DNA of 64,000 nt from Bretschneidera sinensis (GCA_023935145.1 CM043698.1:17549001-17613000), one strand, 5' to 3'. Positions 1-12,835 are shown, counted from the stretch's first letter. The notes: a model not told the origin generated them from the letters alone. Numbers and translations are program-made.

Positions 1-479
1 CAGTCGACCGGATCTTTGTACTAGTCTACTGCATTAAGTGAAAAATCTTCATTTTTAGGCTTAGGGAGAGTATCAATCGATTGGGTCATTGGAACAGTCG
101 ATTGGGTGAAGTTACTAATCAACTAGAAACTTACTGTCTCATTTCTCAGTCAAATGGTGTATAGACCCAGTCGATTGGGTTGTCATGTTTCAAAACAATT
201 TTTTTTTTACTTAGAAACTTTTTATATTTTAGTTTTGTCAAAGACTTTTGTAGATTGAGTCATAGATCAAGCTAAGTAATTGAATTTAGAGATTTACAGA
301 GTGATTCAATTACCTTAGTGCTTATTCTAGATCTTTTGTCTTCTTTTGATGTCTGAACGTGTTGAGCTCTTGGATCTTGTTTCTGAACTGAATACTTTTA
401 CCGCTTAAATACTTAAATAAAACTGTTAGAGCAATTTAAATAGTGTTTTGTCATTATTGAAATTAAATATGGGTCAACA
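1..479 (+). repeat. Probable LTR end of a Copia-type retrotransposon (partial)
   Basis: No gene is seen. The stretch carries repeated short motifs of the type AGTCGATTGG (near 1, 75, 93, 169), which also occur in the LTR-like segment at 19113-19910. It ends in a CA dinucleotide at 479, directly against a Gypsy gag fragment on the other strand. I read it as the 3' part of an LTR inserted into an older Gypsy element, with its other end outside the window. No terminal repeat partner or target duplication can be checked here. Confidence 0.35.
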
Positions 480-655
480 GATGCCATGATCATCTTAAGA
501 AAGTTCTGTAGTGCCTCGAAATGCATTGCAGTTTCGGTTCTAAACTCAACTTGATCATGCTTGAATTCATTAATCTTTTGTTGTTGCTTGTTTTGGCCTT
601 ACTGTAAATGCCTGATAGTCTCATCCATTTTTGTCAATCTCGTTTCTTCTGCCAT
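480..655 (-). pseudogene. Ty3/Gypsy Gag N-terminal fragment
   Basis: On the minus strand an ATG at 655-653 opens a frame beginning MAEETRLTKMDETIRHLQ. It meets a TAA after 18 codons, then continues in frame with charged, glutamine-rich helical sequence and EALQNFLKMIMASVD. This is the style of the N-terminus of plant Ty3/Gypsy Gag proteins. The frame is lost at 479, where unrelated LTR-like sequence begins. It is a dead fragment: one early stop, truncated downstream, no pol sequence in the window. The assignment rests on resemblance only. Confidence 0.45.
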
Positions 656-1280
656 CTTTATTGGTCAGTAATACAAATTGATGAAGATAATTGGGAGAAA
701 TAAAAGAAAATAGTTAAGGGGAAATGAAAGCACGAGTTGTTATGATCAAGAATGGATGAAACAAGAATGATTTTACTGAATGATTGAAAATTGATATGAA
801 CATTTTGATTTCTAGCTTAGAGGACTCCTTACAACTTGAGTTGTCATGATTTTTTTACAAGAAACATTTATCTACAATGCTTACTCCTATTTATACTATC
901 ACAATACAATTATGTTACAACTAGTATGTTAACTTCCAATTCTATTACAACTAGTTAACTACTAATTCCATTAAATCTTCATAACAGATTTAACCTCCTC
1001 TTTAATAGCTTTACTAACTTCCTAAATGATATAATCCTTCTGTTGGATTGGCGCCTTCGTCTTGCAATTGTCTAATATCTTTCATTGTTAACCTCTTATT
1101 TAGTTTTATCCTTCGACTCTTGCTCACTTTCTACCTTTTGCTCTTGCTCGGTTTCTTTGTCCATGAATAGTTGTCGTTGTACATCTTTCACAATTGGTTG
1201 GGTGTCTAAGTCTAGTTGTGTATCAGCGACGTTCAAGTGCGACCTACTTATTAAGAAGCTTAATCAAGAGGCTTAGATGT
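656..1280 (-). repeat. Possible 5' LTR and leader of the Gypsy remnant
   Basis: This lies just upstream (minus strand) of the Gag-like start codon. It contains a minus-strand TATA-like box (TATAAATAGG, near 883-893) in AT-rich sequence, as expected for an LTR promoter. No tRNA primer-binding site and no partner repeat were found, so the boundaries are guesses. The small plus-strand ORF at 1085-1276 has no recognisable features. Confidence 0.25.
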
Positions 1281-3468
1281 TAAACTATGGTAGTTTGATT
1301 GTTTATTTATTTTTTTTTTAGATATAATTTTTGATTTTTTTTCACTATGCAATTTGATGTTAACACTTAACATTATTAAGCTAATATTAAATAATTAAAT
1401 AATGATGTGACATAACTTTTTGATGTGGCTTGATCTTATTCATTTATAATAATTAAGCGGTTGAAATAAACTTAAATTGAGTCTACTAATCTTTACATAA
1501 ATTAAAAAAACCAGGATCCCTACTGCTTATATGGACCATCGTTTTTATAAAAAAAAATAAAGGAAACATATTTGAAACGGCGCGTGTGATTAATATTATG
1601 TTGACTCAATATATTTAGTTTGGTAGACAAATGTGAGGAAGTGAATGGTAAGTGGAGAAATGGGCCCAAAGATTACAATCATAAAAGAAGAATTCACGTT
1701 ATGATGTAGAAGCGGCACTGTGTTACTGACAACCATACTCCAATCGTAAGGATTCCCGTAAATCACGGGGGTTGACCCCTTGCCTCTATTTGCTTGGACC
1801 TCGTGCATATGCATGCCCTAATCCTTCTACTTACCTTTCGGTTTGTGGGTTCTAAACTTTCAGTTTGTAGGCAGAACTTACCCGATAGACCTTTGTATGA
1901 TCAAATTTTTGTTTGGATCAGAGTAAAAGTTTGTTTTTATATCGGGTTCAAAAATTTTTGATAACCGTTTGATAATTTTATTAATAATATGAATAGTAAT
2001 TATATAAATATTACTAATAAAATTTTCTTAAATTACTTATGTATTTTTTTATATAAAAATTGGAGTACAGATAAATATTTTCTTTTTATATGAAATTCTG
2101 AATACTTTTAGTTTATAATAATAAAATATTAATGTTTACTTTCTATTTCAAAATTAAAGAAGCAAAATCATTTGTCCTTTTTCATTTATAGAGATCAACA
2201 AAATTAACTAACCTCATGCAATTTCCTCTTCAATCGAACTTCATTTGGTTAATTGCTTAGCCTTACTAAGACAAGTTAAGAAGAATTAAATCATCGTGAA
2301 ATTAATTGATTCTTACTAAAGTACTATATATATATATATATTTAAAAAGTTAATACATCATTTAAAAAATCTTTGAAGTTGTTGTATCTTGTTGCAAGCA
2401 CTGAAATGAATTTAACCCAACGGTAATATCCCAAATTAAAGAATCAGTGAAATTTTAAAAGAGTGATATTATTAAAAAAAATTTGTTTAAATTTATAATA
2501 GTATTTTTAATTAAATAACGTTTTAAAAAATATTTGATTTTAACTAAAAATGTTATTATAAATTAAAAAAAATTCAAAACAAAATAGAAATTTAAAAGGA
2601 GAAGATGAAGAAGAAAAGGGAAGGCATATGCATGCGCCTTAGGCCCCCCCTCTCCAAGTCTCCTGATTTATTAATTTGGCCCACTCAGAACTGTCTATTT
2701 GTTCGCCACCATGTGGCTATGATTACTTTAAGATTTGAATTTTTTGTGGAATTTCATGTGGAATGGTTGATACTCTTCATTGTGGGATACTATGTCAATT
2801 AAATTAAAAACTAAATCAACTATTAAATCATATTTTCATGAACATATAATTAAGTTGAATGATGTGTTATAATTGATCAGTAAAGTTTTTGTTTAATGGT
2901 ATAAAGATTAATATTGAAGTTTTAATATCACAAGATTTCATATTGGACTCTCATCAATATTTGAGTTATTTGTTTGATCTATATATCGATTATATATATT
3001 TTTTTTCAATTTAAGTAAGTAATGTGGTATTATAGTGACTTCTAGATAAGATTATGTGATAGTACTAAACTTATATTATGATCAATTAAATCACATTGTA
3101 TTTTTAAATAATATCTTTTCAATCAAAAAAGATGTGTCACAATTTGAACACAGATTTAAATTTTAAATGATGTGATATATTATATTATTATGAACAATAG
3201 TATTAATACGGATAATCGCTTACCTGCATATTGTTTTTAAATTTTTGATTGCTTATTTGGTGTTTTAAGTTAATATTTATTTTTTTAAAATTCACAAAAA
3301 TTAATAAATTAAATCTACTCTAACTCATTACATAATAATTAAAATATTAATTAATAAATAATTTGTTTTGATATTAATTTTTATTTACAAAATTTAGAAA
3401 ATAAACACAACTTGAAGTACCAATTAAGCTTATCCAACACTTGCAAGGAGAAAGTTAGTATGAATAAA

Positions 3469-3506
<38 letters not shown>

Positions 3507-6175
3507 AAGCATGAGATATATCTAATTATTGAAAGAATATATCTGTACTTCAAAAGAGAGGCCTCGCACAAAGGCCATACCTTTGAAATCCCCCATGTGG
3601 AGACCATGTGGGGGAACTTCTTTTCTCCGTAGCAAAATCCCCATGCCCTAAAACTTCTCCTCTTGTGGGTCCCATTTGCCTTCTCAGCATCCCCATGTTT
3701 TCCGGATCCTGCTCTCTCTCTCTCTCACACACAGCATCCTTATTAATGTAGCATAACAAAAAGGGGCAATGATTAGAAAATAAAAACACTAATTTTAGCT
3801 TATAAATCCATACCTACAACATTCAAGCTAAAAAATAAATGTACAAAAGAATTTTTAGCTACTAAGCATGTTTGGTTTTGGAAAATAAACTCTTTTGATG
3901 TTTTAATTTTCACATAAGATAAAACACAAGAGTACAAATCTGTTTGTGTATTAAAAATACGTTTTCTAAATAATGAAAAAAAAATGAGTCCAATTTAGAA
4001 AATAGGAAAAAAAATAAATTTAAAAACGATTATATGAAATTCAAATGCAAAAATGAAACTAAAAAATAAAAAAAATGTTTTCATTCTTTAAAATAGAGAA
4101 GAAAACATTTTTTTTCCCTTTTCAAAATAACATGTAAGATTAGTACGTATAATTATAAGAAAACTTCTAGACAAATTCATGGTTATAATAAAACATTTAA
4201 ATAATTTTCGATTATGAGTTCGTGTTCTCACGAATCAAGACATGAGCTAGATCATAGAATATGAATCATCATTGACATTTTGTTTTTTAAGAAAGTACTA
4301 CATATAAATATTATTTCACCGTTTAAAAGTTTAAATATTTTTTTGAAACTAACAATTGTTATCGGTCTTATATAATCATGCATGGTACATCTCTTGATCT
4401 CGATTTGTATGTGTCTTTTAATAAAGTCTCATATATATATATTAATTAATGGGAACTCTGCACTTTTACAAAGAAATGGATATCGATTCCTTCCCCACAA
4501 ATAAAAAAGTAAATAAAAGCAAAAGTGCAATCACAGGAGAGAAAGTTGTGCAAACTTCCCCATGCCTGCTGAAGTGTGTATTTTGTCCATTCTTTGATTA
4601 TGAAATTAATTGAACATTTAAGAATTGTTTACTTTACAGATAAAATTATAATAGGATAAAATTAGAATTAATATATATAAAATATGATATAAATAAGATT
4701 AAAATTGTAATATCTTAATCTTATATTTGATTAATGAGATTGCTAGATTGAGACCAAAGTGAGATAAAAAAACTAAATACCAAAATGTCATAACATTATT
4801 CATCATTCTCAACAATTTTCACTTTATTCACAAACATTAAATTTTTATTTATTTATTATTATTAAAATTATTATAATAAAATTATTATAATTATAGTTTT
4901 AATTATGAATTATAATAATAAAAACAAGTATTGTTATTATTATTAATATTTAAGAGTAACAAGGAAAGGAAAAAAAAAGTTTAACTTTAAAAGGTTGATA
5001 TATTTTATCTCATTAGTGAGACTGGATAGAAACGGAGGAAATTTATCTCACTTTAATCTTATACAAATAATAAATTTTTTAAATTTATATATCATTGATT
5101 AGTTCAATACCTCAGTGTCCCAGACAAAAAGGATACTTTAATTCTAAGGGTCTTGAAAGGCTGTAAGCCATGAATTTTCTGTGTACCAAAGCCCCAATGT
5201 CATTGGGCAATGGGTTGCCCTTTTCATACCGTACTTATCGCAAGCTTGTCACTTATAAAATCATGCAGGATAATTTTCTTTGCTCGTGAAGAAAATTCAT
5301 CATCCTCTCATGACAATTGGATTTTTAATTAATAACACTTTTGAAAATAGATCTCATGGAAGTTCTCAATTAGACCTCATTAATTTGTACACCTTGATCT
5401 TTCTTTAACATGTTCATTTTATTTTTACTGTAGAATTAACGATTATAAAGTAATTCAGTACTTGACCTCTAGACAACTAAATAAATGCTTGTTTGGCTTT
5501 TGGAATTTTTGCTATCACTAACACTTTTCTATTGCTATCGGTAGAAACATCGTTGAGTTAGAAATTGTTTATCCGTTGATAAAAATACTGTCAAATTATT
5601 TTTTACTTTTTAAATACGATAATAAGCTAATTATCCAACTAATGAATCTGGATATAAAAAAACTCAATTTCTGTTTTTTATAGTCAAAACTCAAAATCAA
5701 ATATTTTTTGGTTTAAGCTAGGCCTTATAGATTAAACTTCTGACTATAAAAAAATCCTTAAAATTGATTACTGTTTATTTGTAACATTCGACCAGTCAAT
5801 TAATAATTAGATGATACCTATAAAAATTAAATTAATAAATTATCGTATTAACTTGAAAAAATTATTGTTTGATATTATGGTAAGTGAGATTGATTATTTT
5901 CATTAACTGTCTATCCCATCCGAATGGTTAAAATAAATGTCAGAAATGTAGATCTCAAAATTTACTGTACTACAATCTCTTCCACCCCAACACATACTTG
6001 CCCACATCAGGCAAATAGTGGGATTGATGAAGTGAATCCATTTAGTAACATTTGTTTGTACCCATAGCAAGTTACAAATGTTAGGTTTGCATTACATTCA
6101 GGGATAACCTTTATTCAAATCATGCTACAAAATCTTTTAATTTCTTTTTCAATTTTTAATAATATTATCTAGGGT
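1281..6175. other. Intergenic AT-rich region
   Basis: No gene is recognised. It holds a TA run near 2325-2342, a compound CT then TA microsatellite at about 3470-3506, and a candidate MITE near 3866-4135 whose ends are weakly inverted (CATGTTTGG at the left, CCAAAACATG-like at the right, diverged). AT-rich sequence around 4640-5110 with repeated ATCTCATTAGTGAGA-like motifs may be another decayed element. The small ORFs here look random. Confidence 0.4.
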
Positions 6176-6199
6176 TTGTATGGTGGGCCATCTACTCCA

Positions 6200-6216
6200 T
6201 GTGCATGCATGTGCCG
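6200..6216 (+). promoter_or_regulatory. RY-type CATGCATG motif upstream of the IBL1-like gene
   Basis: The sequence around 6200-6216 reads CATGTGCATGCATGTGCC and contains overlapping RY (CATGCA) and E-box-like (CATGTG) cores. RY motifs are bound by B3-domain factors. The position is about 230 bases before the leader intron, so it may lie in the promoter or the leader. Function is inferred from the motif only. Confidence 0.3.
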
Positions 6217-6441
6217 TGTCTTTCTCTCAAAGGCCCACCACCCTCTCTCCTCTGAGCAAATAAATGGAGCTCCTCCACATTCTTCTCCTTCTCATTCCTT
6301 TCTCTTCTCTCTTCTCTCTCTGAGAGCTTCCTTCTTGGATTCAGATACACTTCTTGGATCTGTAGACTCTGCAACTTGTCTCTTATCTCATACTCCTATG
6401 ATTTTCACCACTCTTATTCAATAGAAGAAAAATCTAGCAAG

Positions 6442-6928
6442 GTAAGTGTGTGATTTTTATTTATTTATTTATAATTACTTACTTTTGTTTAAAAACTATA
6501 TCCTTATGATATAACATTGAAGCAATCCTATATAAGCTCCATTTTACATGGTATATTATATATATTCTCTTCATTGCCTACTGAGAAACCCTAGCTCCCC
6601 TCCTCCCTGCAAAATATCTATACAATTTTTATTTCATGAGTTTTTCTTTTTTACTTCAATATAGATATATACACCTTTTCCTTTGTGAGGAAAATGTTTT
6701 TATTCGAGTTTCCATAGTTCCAATTAATAATATAGATACACATTTTTTTCTGGTTAATGAGGTATTCGGGTTTTTGGTCCCATTAATTCTGAGGTAGATC
6801 AAAGTGTGTATACTCTCATTGAAGTACAATTTAATTTTAACAATACCCTACACAAAATTTTGAGTACAATTTAATTCCAATTAATAATATTTATTCTTCC
6901 TATTTCAATTTCTTTCTTTCTTTTATAG
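6442..6928 (+). other. Intron in the 5' leader of the IBL1-like gene
   Basis: A strong donor (AG/GTAAGTG, intron from 6442) is paired with a pyrimidine-rich acceptor (TTCTTTTATAG, ending 6928) one base before the start codon at 6930. The sequence before the donor (about 6225-6441) is pyrimidine-rich and leader-like. It holds a short ORF (6176-6424) that would be a uORF only if transcription starts upstream of it. This is inferred from splice signals and needs transcript support. Confidence 0.6.
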
Positions 6929-6929
6929 G

Positions 6930-7511
6930 ATGCCTTCTTCTAGCTCACTCAAGCAAGAATTCCTCAAGAAATGGATAATGGGTCTCAAAATATGTACTTC
7001 TTCAAAGAAGAAAATGAGTCTCTTGGAGAGAAAGAAGGCTATAAAGTTATCCGCCGATATAGCCATGGCCTCTGCAAGAAAGGGTACAACTTGTTGGAGC
7101 CGTGCTCTCATTGCCAATGCTTCAAAAGAGGAAAGAAATAAAGTTCTTGTTGAGCAAATAATGGGTCCTAATATAAAGAATGGATCGATGGGGTCCTGCA
7201 AGAAGAGGAATATTATAAGAAGCAAAAAGATATTGAAAAGGAGCTGTGGTACTATAAGGAGAGTAAGGAAAAGTAGTGTAGTAGTACCTAATCGTATGGT
7301 CGTTGCCAAGAGATTGGTTAAGAAGAGAAGAGAAGTGTTGAAAAGTCTTGTACCTGGTGGAGACCAATTAATGGATGATTTCTCTTTGATTGAAGCAACC
7401 CTAGATTATTTAGTCTCTCTTCGAGCTCAGGTAGATGTAATGAGGAGTCTTGCTAGTGCTACTGATCATCAGCTAGTGAATAACAGCATTGCCATCAATG
7501 GTGAATTATGA
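6930..7511 (+). CDS. IBL1: Atypical HLH transcriptional regulator, IBH1-LIKE 1 type
   Basis: A single coding exon of 193 aa. The N-terminal half (residues about 7-75: SLKQEFLKKWIMGLKIC, then ERKKAIKLSADIAMASARKG and a CWSRALIANAS block) and a C-terminal helix-loop-helix (about 123-173: VAKRLVKKRREVLKSLVPGG, loop, FSLIEATLDYLVSLRAQVDVMRSL) match the IBH1/IBL1 group. Proteins of this group lack the residues needed for E-box binding. In Arabidopsis they restrain cell elongation by binding and blocking activating bHLH partners, downstream of brassinosteroid and gibberellin signalling. It should act in the nucleus. The start at 6930 directly follows a leader-intron acceptor. A central basic stretch (about 90-116) could serve in nuclear import. 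Length and domain order fit the family and no damage is seen. A closely related paralogue rather than the exact orthologue is possible. Confidence 0.88.
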   Translation: MPSSSSLKQEFLKKWIMGLKICTSSKKKMSLLERKKAIKLSADIAMASARKGTTCWSRALIANASKEERNKVLVEQIMGPNIKNGSMGSCKKRNIIRSKKILKRSCGTIRRVRKSSVVVPNRMVVAKRLVKKRREVLKSLVPGGDQLMDDFSLIEATLDYLVSLRAQVDVMRSLASATDHQLVNNSIAINGEL

Positions 7512-8632
7512 ATCAATTCCTCTTTATTTAGATATTACTCTCTTTGTTCTTTTTTCTTCTTTTTTTTTATCTCATATTTTGCAAGATTAGTTGAGGGAGA
7601 AACGAAAGCTGGTAGATTACATTAGTACTTAAAAGGCATGTACATATCAATGATCAATGAATGCAATTATAATTATTTCCCTATTTTGCTTGTTATTGTT
7701 AACTTACATTAAGATTAAAAGCATATATGGGTGCGTGTGTTCAGTTCTAGAATTTTTTTACCAAAAAATGATTTTCAAAAGTAATATTTTCTTGAAAAAA
7801 AAAATTGAAGAATTTTCTACCATTGAACATAGTGTTCTAAGGCCGTATTCGATCGGTTGCTGAAAATTTTTCAATTTTTTTTTCCAGAAAAGGTCCTTCT
7901 AAATGCAAAAATTTGTCATAAAAACTAAAGAATTTTCTAATCAATGCACCCCAAGTTTTTCTCGATAGATTCTTTGCAATCTAACATATGTTTTTTGTGT
8001 TCCTTTTCTTTAATTTTACTTCTTCCTGTTTTAATTTCTTCCTTTAATGGAATTATTCTATGTTCAAGTGACGGACAAACAATTACTATGTGTTTGTACT
8101 GTGTCTGCTGTTTTCATTGGATAGAGAATAATGCAGTACTAGCGCATGCTCTAAATGCAATTCACTGTGTTACCATATGTATGCAGTAGTATTACTTGAA
8201 AGAGGTGTGTTGTTATTCTGATCATGTCAGCTTTTGCATATTTTGGTTAAGAAACAGAAATGGGTTTGTATTATTGAGGCATTTAATGTAAGTAAAGATA
8301 TATAGAAAAGTTGGTGTTGACATAAGAACAATGAAAGGCCAGCCAGACTGTGCACACCCGTGCACTCCTTCCCCTGCGCATTGTGTTTATCATGTGATGG
8401 TGACATATATATTATAGCTAAAGATTGTAAGTAGTTCATACAAATTAATCATGGATTCTGTTTTCATAAACACGCATATACATAAATGTGAATGCATTCG
8501 TGTGTTGCCAATTTCTAGATGTGGCGTCATTTTATTAGTTTGATTTATGGTTGATGTGGTAGGGCTGACTACTTATTAATTTATCGAAACTGAAAGGCTT
8601 GTTATGGATTTGCAAGGTCCAAATTTGATGTC
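7512..8632. other. Intergenic, 3' flank of the IBL1-like gene
   Basis: The first 100-200 bases are probably 3' UTR (T-rich, with ATCAATGAATGCAATTATAA near 7650). The rest is AT-rich with no convincing gene. The ORFs at 7657, 7944 and 8227 show no domain or coding character. Confidence 0.4.
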
Positions 8633-8803
8633 GTTAAGTTTTTTTATGGCACAAAAAAATAATACATTTGATGGTGGTTTTGGTTGCATTGATTGTAAAC
8701 TCTAACATTTGATGATATTACCATCAAATGTCAAATTGCCACCAATATAGCCAAGTTTACCACCAAATGTTTCATTTTTTGCTGTTAGAAAAAAACCATA
8801 ACA
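8633..8803. mobile_element. MITE-like inverted repeat (about 170 bp)
   Basis: The left arm begins GTTAAGTTTTTTTATGGC and runs through ACATTTGATGGTGG. The right arm, reverse-complemented, begins GTTATGGTTTTTTTC and runs through ACATTTGGTGG. The arms are diverged but pair over nearly the whole length, so a transcript would fold into a long imperfect hairpin. No coding capacity. Superfamily not assigned. Confidence 0.5.
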
Positions 8804-9590
8804 ACACAAGATATTTCATCGGGTTTGTAATTAATGAATGAAGAGTGTAGATCTATGCTGTAAAAGTAGTGCAATTAAGCTTGCAATACACTATATTTAA
8901 AAAGAGAATTTAATTATAAAATGATCTCATTATCTATTTATATATAAAAAAAAAGAGTTTATATTCATGCGATTAAAATAATATATAGCAATAATCCGAA
9001 TTTTTGGATCTACTTATTATCTCCGACTCGTGTTAGATTATGATGACCGAAAGAAAGATTATTAGGTTCCTTCCATGGAAAAGATCATAAGCTTCTTTCC
9101 ACGGACTCAACACACGCAGCCCTTTCATTTCTTGCATTCGAGAATGAAAAGATTGACAGAAATGTGATTTACTGACATTCAGTAAATGCATGTGGACAAA
9201 GTTATTTTACCACCTTGTCTCATCATATTTAATCTTCTAAACAATATATGGAGTTGAGTCCGTCTTCGAATAGTAGGAAAAAAAAATAGTTCTACTGGGA
9301 TCGATTAGGTTTTTTGTCCATATATATATATATATAAACAATTTTCGTTTGTTTTTTCTTTATAATATGGAGAGTGGGTTAGGCCAAGTTCCATTTGATT
9401 AAATTTCCTTTCTCAATCTCAGGTTGTGGCCAGCTATTTCTGCCTCTTTCTAATGATATACTAGTATTAGCTTTTAGTTACTAAATCCTTTATATCTTGA
9501 CTAAGCTTAATTTAACGTTTAAGTCAATTCACGAGCACTCGCATGCTTCTTGTAAGTCGCAACAATTCGAGAATTCATACATATGGGTGT

Positions 9591-9795
9591 CGGGAAATTC
9601 TTGTCCAGATCGACCTGGTCCTTGACTAATTTCTTGGACCAAATCACACAAAAATTAAACTGGCACATGTCCCAACAATAATTAAATAGAAGAAAGTTTG
9701 TACAGAAATTATTAGTGAACTTTCACATAATTGCTAGTTGAGTTTCCTTAGGTCCAAGATTGAGTTCTTGGATCGAACCGAACAAAAATTTTCTA
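9591..9795. mobile_element. MITE-like inverted repeat, copy 1 of a local pair
   Basis: The left arm (9591-9640, GGGAAATTCTTGTCCAGATC onward, including a TTTCTTGGACC block) is mirrored by the right arm (9751-9795; reverse complement AAAATTTTTGTTCGG onward, then AATCTTGGACC). The arms are about 45-50 bp and imperfect. Its ends resemble those of the neighbouring element at 9849-10018. Confidence 0.45.
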
Positions 9796-9848
9796 TGGGT
9801 ATCAGATATGGTCATGCATGGGACTTACATGTATGTTAGTAAGCAACG

Positions 9849-10018
9849 AAAAATTCTTGCCTAGTCTCGGTCTATGAAATTTTTCTGGATCAAAAATACT
9901 TTCTACTGTCATATCGAGCAAGAAAGAAAAAAATTCTCCTGTCTCTCTCCATCTCATAGTGAAGAGTACATGTGGTCTTGGAAAATTTCATGACCGAGTT
10001 CTAGACAAGAATTTTTTG
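9849..10018. mobile_element. MITE-like inverted repeat, copy 2 of a local pair
   Basis: The left arm (9849-9885, AAAAATTCTTGCCTAG, then TCGGTC and TGAAATTTT) is inverted at 9980-10018 (reverse complement AAAAAATTCTTGTCTAG, then TCGGTCATGAAATTTTC). Arms are about 38 bp with few mismatches, so it looks younger than copy 1. No coding capacity. Confidence 0.5.
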
Positions 10019-12149
10019 TAAAGAGCATTGTGCTCTGAGAGCTCATTGATTCTAATTTTAAAAGCTAAATTATGATTTTACTTTCTGTATTTTGGGTGGA
10101 TTATTTTTCTCCATATTCTTTCAATTGCTCAAATTAGATACGACAACTTCATCAGTTGTATTATCGTGTAACAAATCTAATGCTATTTGGCATTGCTGCC
10201 TGGTTTGTAATTATAATGTGCAAGCGGTAATATTTGGTTTTTTGGTTCAAAAAGAATTCATCAATTGTTGAATTTACTCCTATAGTTTTTATAAGTGTAT
10301 ATAGGGTAAATTGGAAATATTTAAGAAATATGAGGGACATATACCAATACCCATATTTGCATACTTATAATCCACGAGGAATTTTATAAATAAACCAAAA
10401 CAACTAGTATAATATCTCAAGCTAGCAAATACCATTTCCATTCAAACGTATGCCCATTGACAATAACCGACTAACTACATTTCTGGTTTGATATCATATG
10501 CCCACCCATAGGATTCTGAGTTCCCAACAAAGCCTAGAATGCTGGGGATTTTTTGTTATCAAGGAACATTTCTTTGTTCTGCCAAGGGAAATTTGATGAA
10601 AATGGATATGGCTAAAAGGACCAAGTCGCAGACCAACAACCTCAATTTGGTAAATCTGTCTTCGACCTCACTATGTCTTTTTTGGTCACACCCATCAGTG
10701 ATCTTAGAAATTCAGATCCACTAGTCTTCATCACCAGGCCCACTAAGGTTTATCAATTAGTACTCATTTGTTCAATGAGGGATAGAAAGGTTGGGTTCAG
10801 GCTGGCCTATGCCACTGTCGTCAGTCCAAATTTTGGCATATTGTGTTGACACAACCATTATCAAATGTCACTATGTTGGGCCAGACTTTAACTTGGAACT
10901 CATGAACGCCAGGCTCTAGCATTTTTTATTTGTGATTAAACTCTTTCTTGAAACGAGCCAAGCTTTCAAAAACTCAGGCTCAGCTTATGCCATTTATGGG
11001 TTACTCGAGTAGAGTTTTGGAGATCTCAACTATCATTTCAAACACCAGCTCAAACAAATCCGAGCTTGATCTTAACGAGTCAAGTTATTTGAAAAATTAT
11101 ATATTTACAAATATAAAAACTAAGAGTATATGTTTTTACTAATGAAATGAAATTTATTAAAATTATATATTAACAAGTCGACTCTCGGACCGAACTGAGC
11201 TATTTAAAACTTGAGCTCTGATTAGTAGATTGTAATCAAATTCAAATTTGGCTCAAGTCTATTCGAGTTTAAATCGAGCCGAGCTCAAGCAACTCACCAG
11301 TAGTTAGGCTCCCGGTCAATTTTAAAGGTGAATGAATTTTTCCTAAAAGTAAATGTTTCTTGAGAAATTCTCCAGTTGCAATGAATGTTGATTAATAGCC
11401 ATCTCTCTTTGCCAAAAGCTTTGTTAGAAGAAGATTCTCTCCCTTTCCCTTCCTGCTCTTAATTTTTGCTAATTTTCTAAGTAAATCAATGAATATGGTG
11501 CACTGGCTAAAGACTCATATTGGCTGATTCTGTTTCTCACACCCACCATTAAGAAATTAAGACTAAGCTTCCTAGCATATGAAAAGTATTACCTTTGGCA
11601 CATGAGTCTAATGATCACACCTTTAACCAAATCTCTAAAGTCCATAAACTCATCAACAAAATAGAGTAAAGGTGACCCAATAACCATTTTTGAAAGATAT
11701 GTAGTGCTATAAAAGCTTATCAACAAACTTTCATAACTAAATTTGATACAAAAAGTTAATCTTTAGCAATATAATTGAAGGGTTCTTATTATCTTAGTTA
11801 ATCAAATAAGCTTTTATTATAATCAAAGGATGTTTTAACTTCAATCATGTCTACTTTCTTTTTATCAATGTTAATATCAATCATGCATGTCTACTTCTTT
11901 TTCCCTCAATCTTGGCCCAACTGTGCATGCTTGGTTATGATAATTATGGCTAACAATTCCTGCATAAATCTCTCTCTTCCTTTTCTAGCTTGAGATGGTT
12001 AAAGGGGCTAATGTGGTGGCCCTGGACAGCTCTATCAAGTAATCTATCTAAAAACTCTTCATACTTGGCTTGAATTTATGGTTTTCATTTAAAGATACAA
12101 AAGGAAAGGGAACTCTTGATTGATTCCTTCCTGATTTTATCCTACAAGC
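10019..12149. other. Intergenic with TCGAG-rich dispersed repeat near 10900-11320
   Basis: No gene is recognised. The part around 10940-11310 contains many short words such as ACTCGAG, GAGCTT, CGAGCC and AACGAGTCAAG. It resembles the repeat around 37720-37940 and 38330-38560, so this is probably another decayed copy of that family. The ORFs at 10539 and 10948 fall within such sequence and look non-coding. Confidence 0.4.
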
Positions 12150-12154
12150 TCCCC

Positions 12155-12222
12155 ATGACACTATAGTGGTATAGTGGTTAGCATGTGTAATCTGTCAATG
12201 AATCTTGGGGTTGCTCTCTCCA
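12155..12222 (+). other. tRNA-like remnant (pseudo-tRNA or SINE head)
   Basis: The text TATAGTGGTTAGCATGTG resembles a tRNA A-box/D-arm. CTGTCAA at an anticodon-like position and GGGGTTGCTCTCTCC resemble a degenerate tRNA-Asp anticodon arm and B-box. The acceptor stem does not pair convincingly, so a working tRNA is unlikely. Confidence 0.25.
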
Positions 12223-12835
12223 ATCAAAATCTTTTTATCTATAAGTTTCTATAATACCAAGTAGGTCCCTTGTTTTTCCTTTTTTCTGAATTAACAAAAA
12301 AAAAGTTTGGAGGGAAAAGATGGTGCCGCTATCAACATTGTTAAATGTGTTCTCACGTCTAAGCTAGACATAAATGTTTGTTCATGCCGGATAGACAAAG
12401 CCGCAACCTTGCCCTACTTTAGCGAGAGGTAGGAAAGGTCCCTTGTTTTCAACTCCATGTTTATAAATTCATAGACATCCAATTATCCTTTCCAACTGTA
12501 ACATCCCATCTGTCCAATTCTTTTTTGAGAATATCAGTTTTACAGACGTATGAGTATAATCGCTCGATTAATTAATCACTTGAATGAGTTAATGGCACCA
12601 ATGGTAATGATGCAATGAGGAGAATTTGTTCCCTTTATTGCATCCTGATCTGAGTATATAATACAGTTCCATATTCTAAATTCTAAAGACCCACATTATA
12701 AAATTGATTCTGTCTACTTTAAGTATAAATGCTTCTTAAGAGAGTTATTTACATGTGAAGCTAAGTATCCTTTTTCTCATTCTGTTAATTAGGTTGATCA
12801 ATTCTTCCAAAGGCAATCTTTTAACCTATAATTGC

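Noticed and set aside
6923..7309. 128-codon minus-strand ORF
   Set aside because: Antisense shadow of the lysine- and arginine-rich IBL1-like coding sequence.
12155..12222. Functional tRNA-Asp gene
   Set aside because: A-box and anticodon-like parts are visible, but the acceptor and T arms do not pair.
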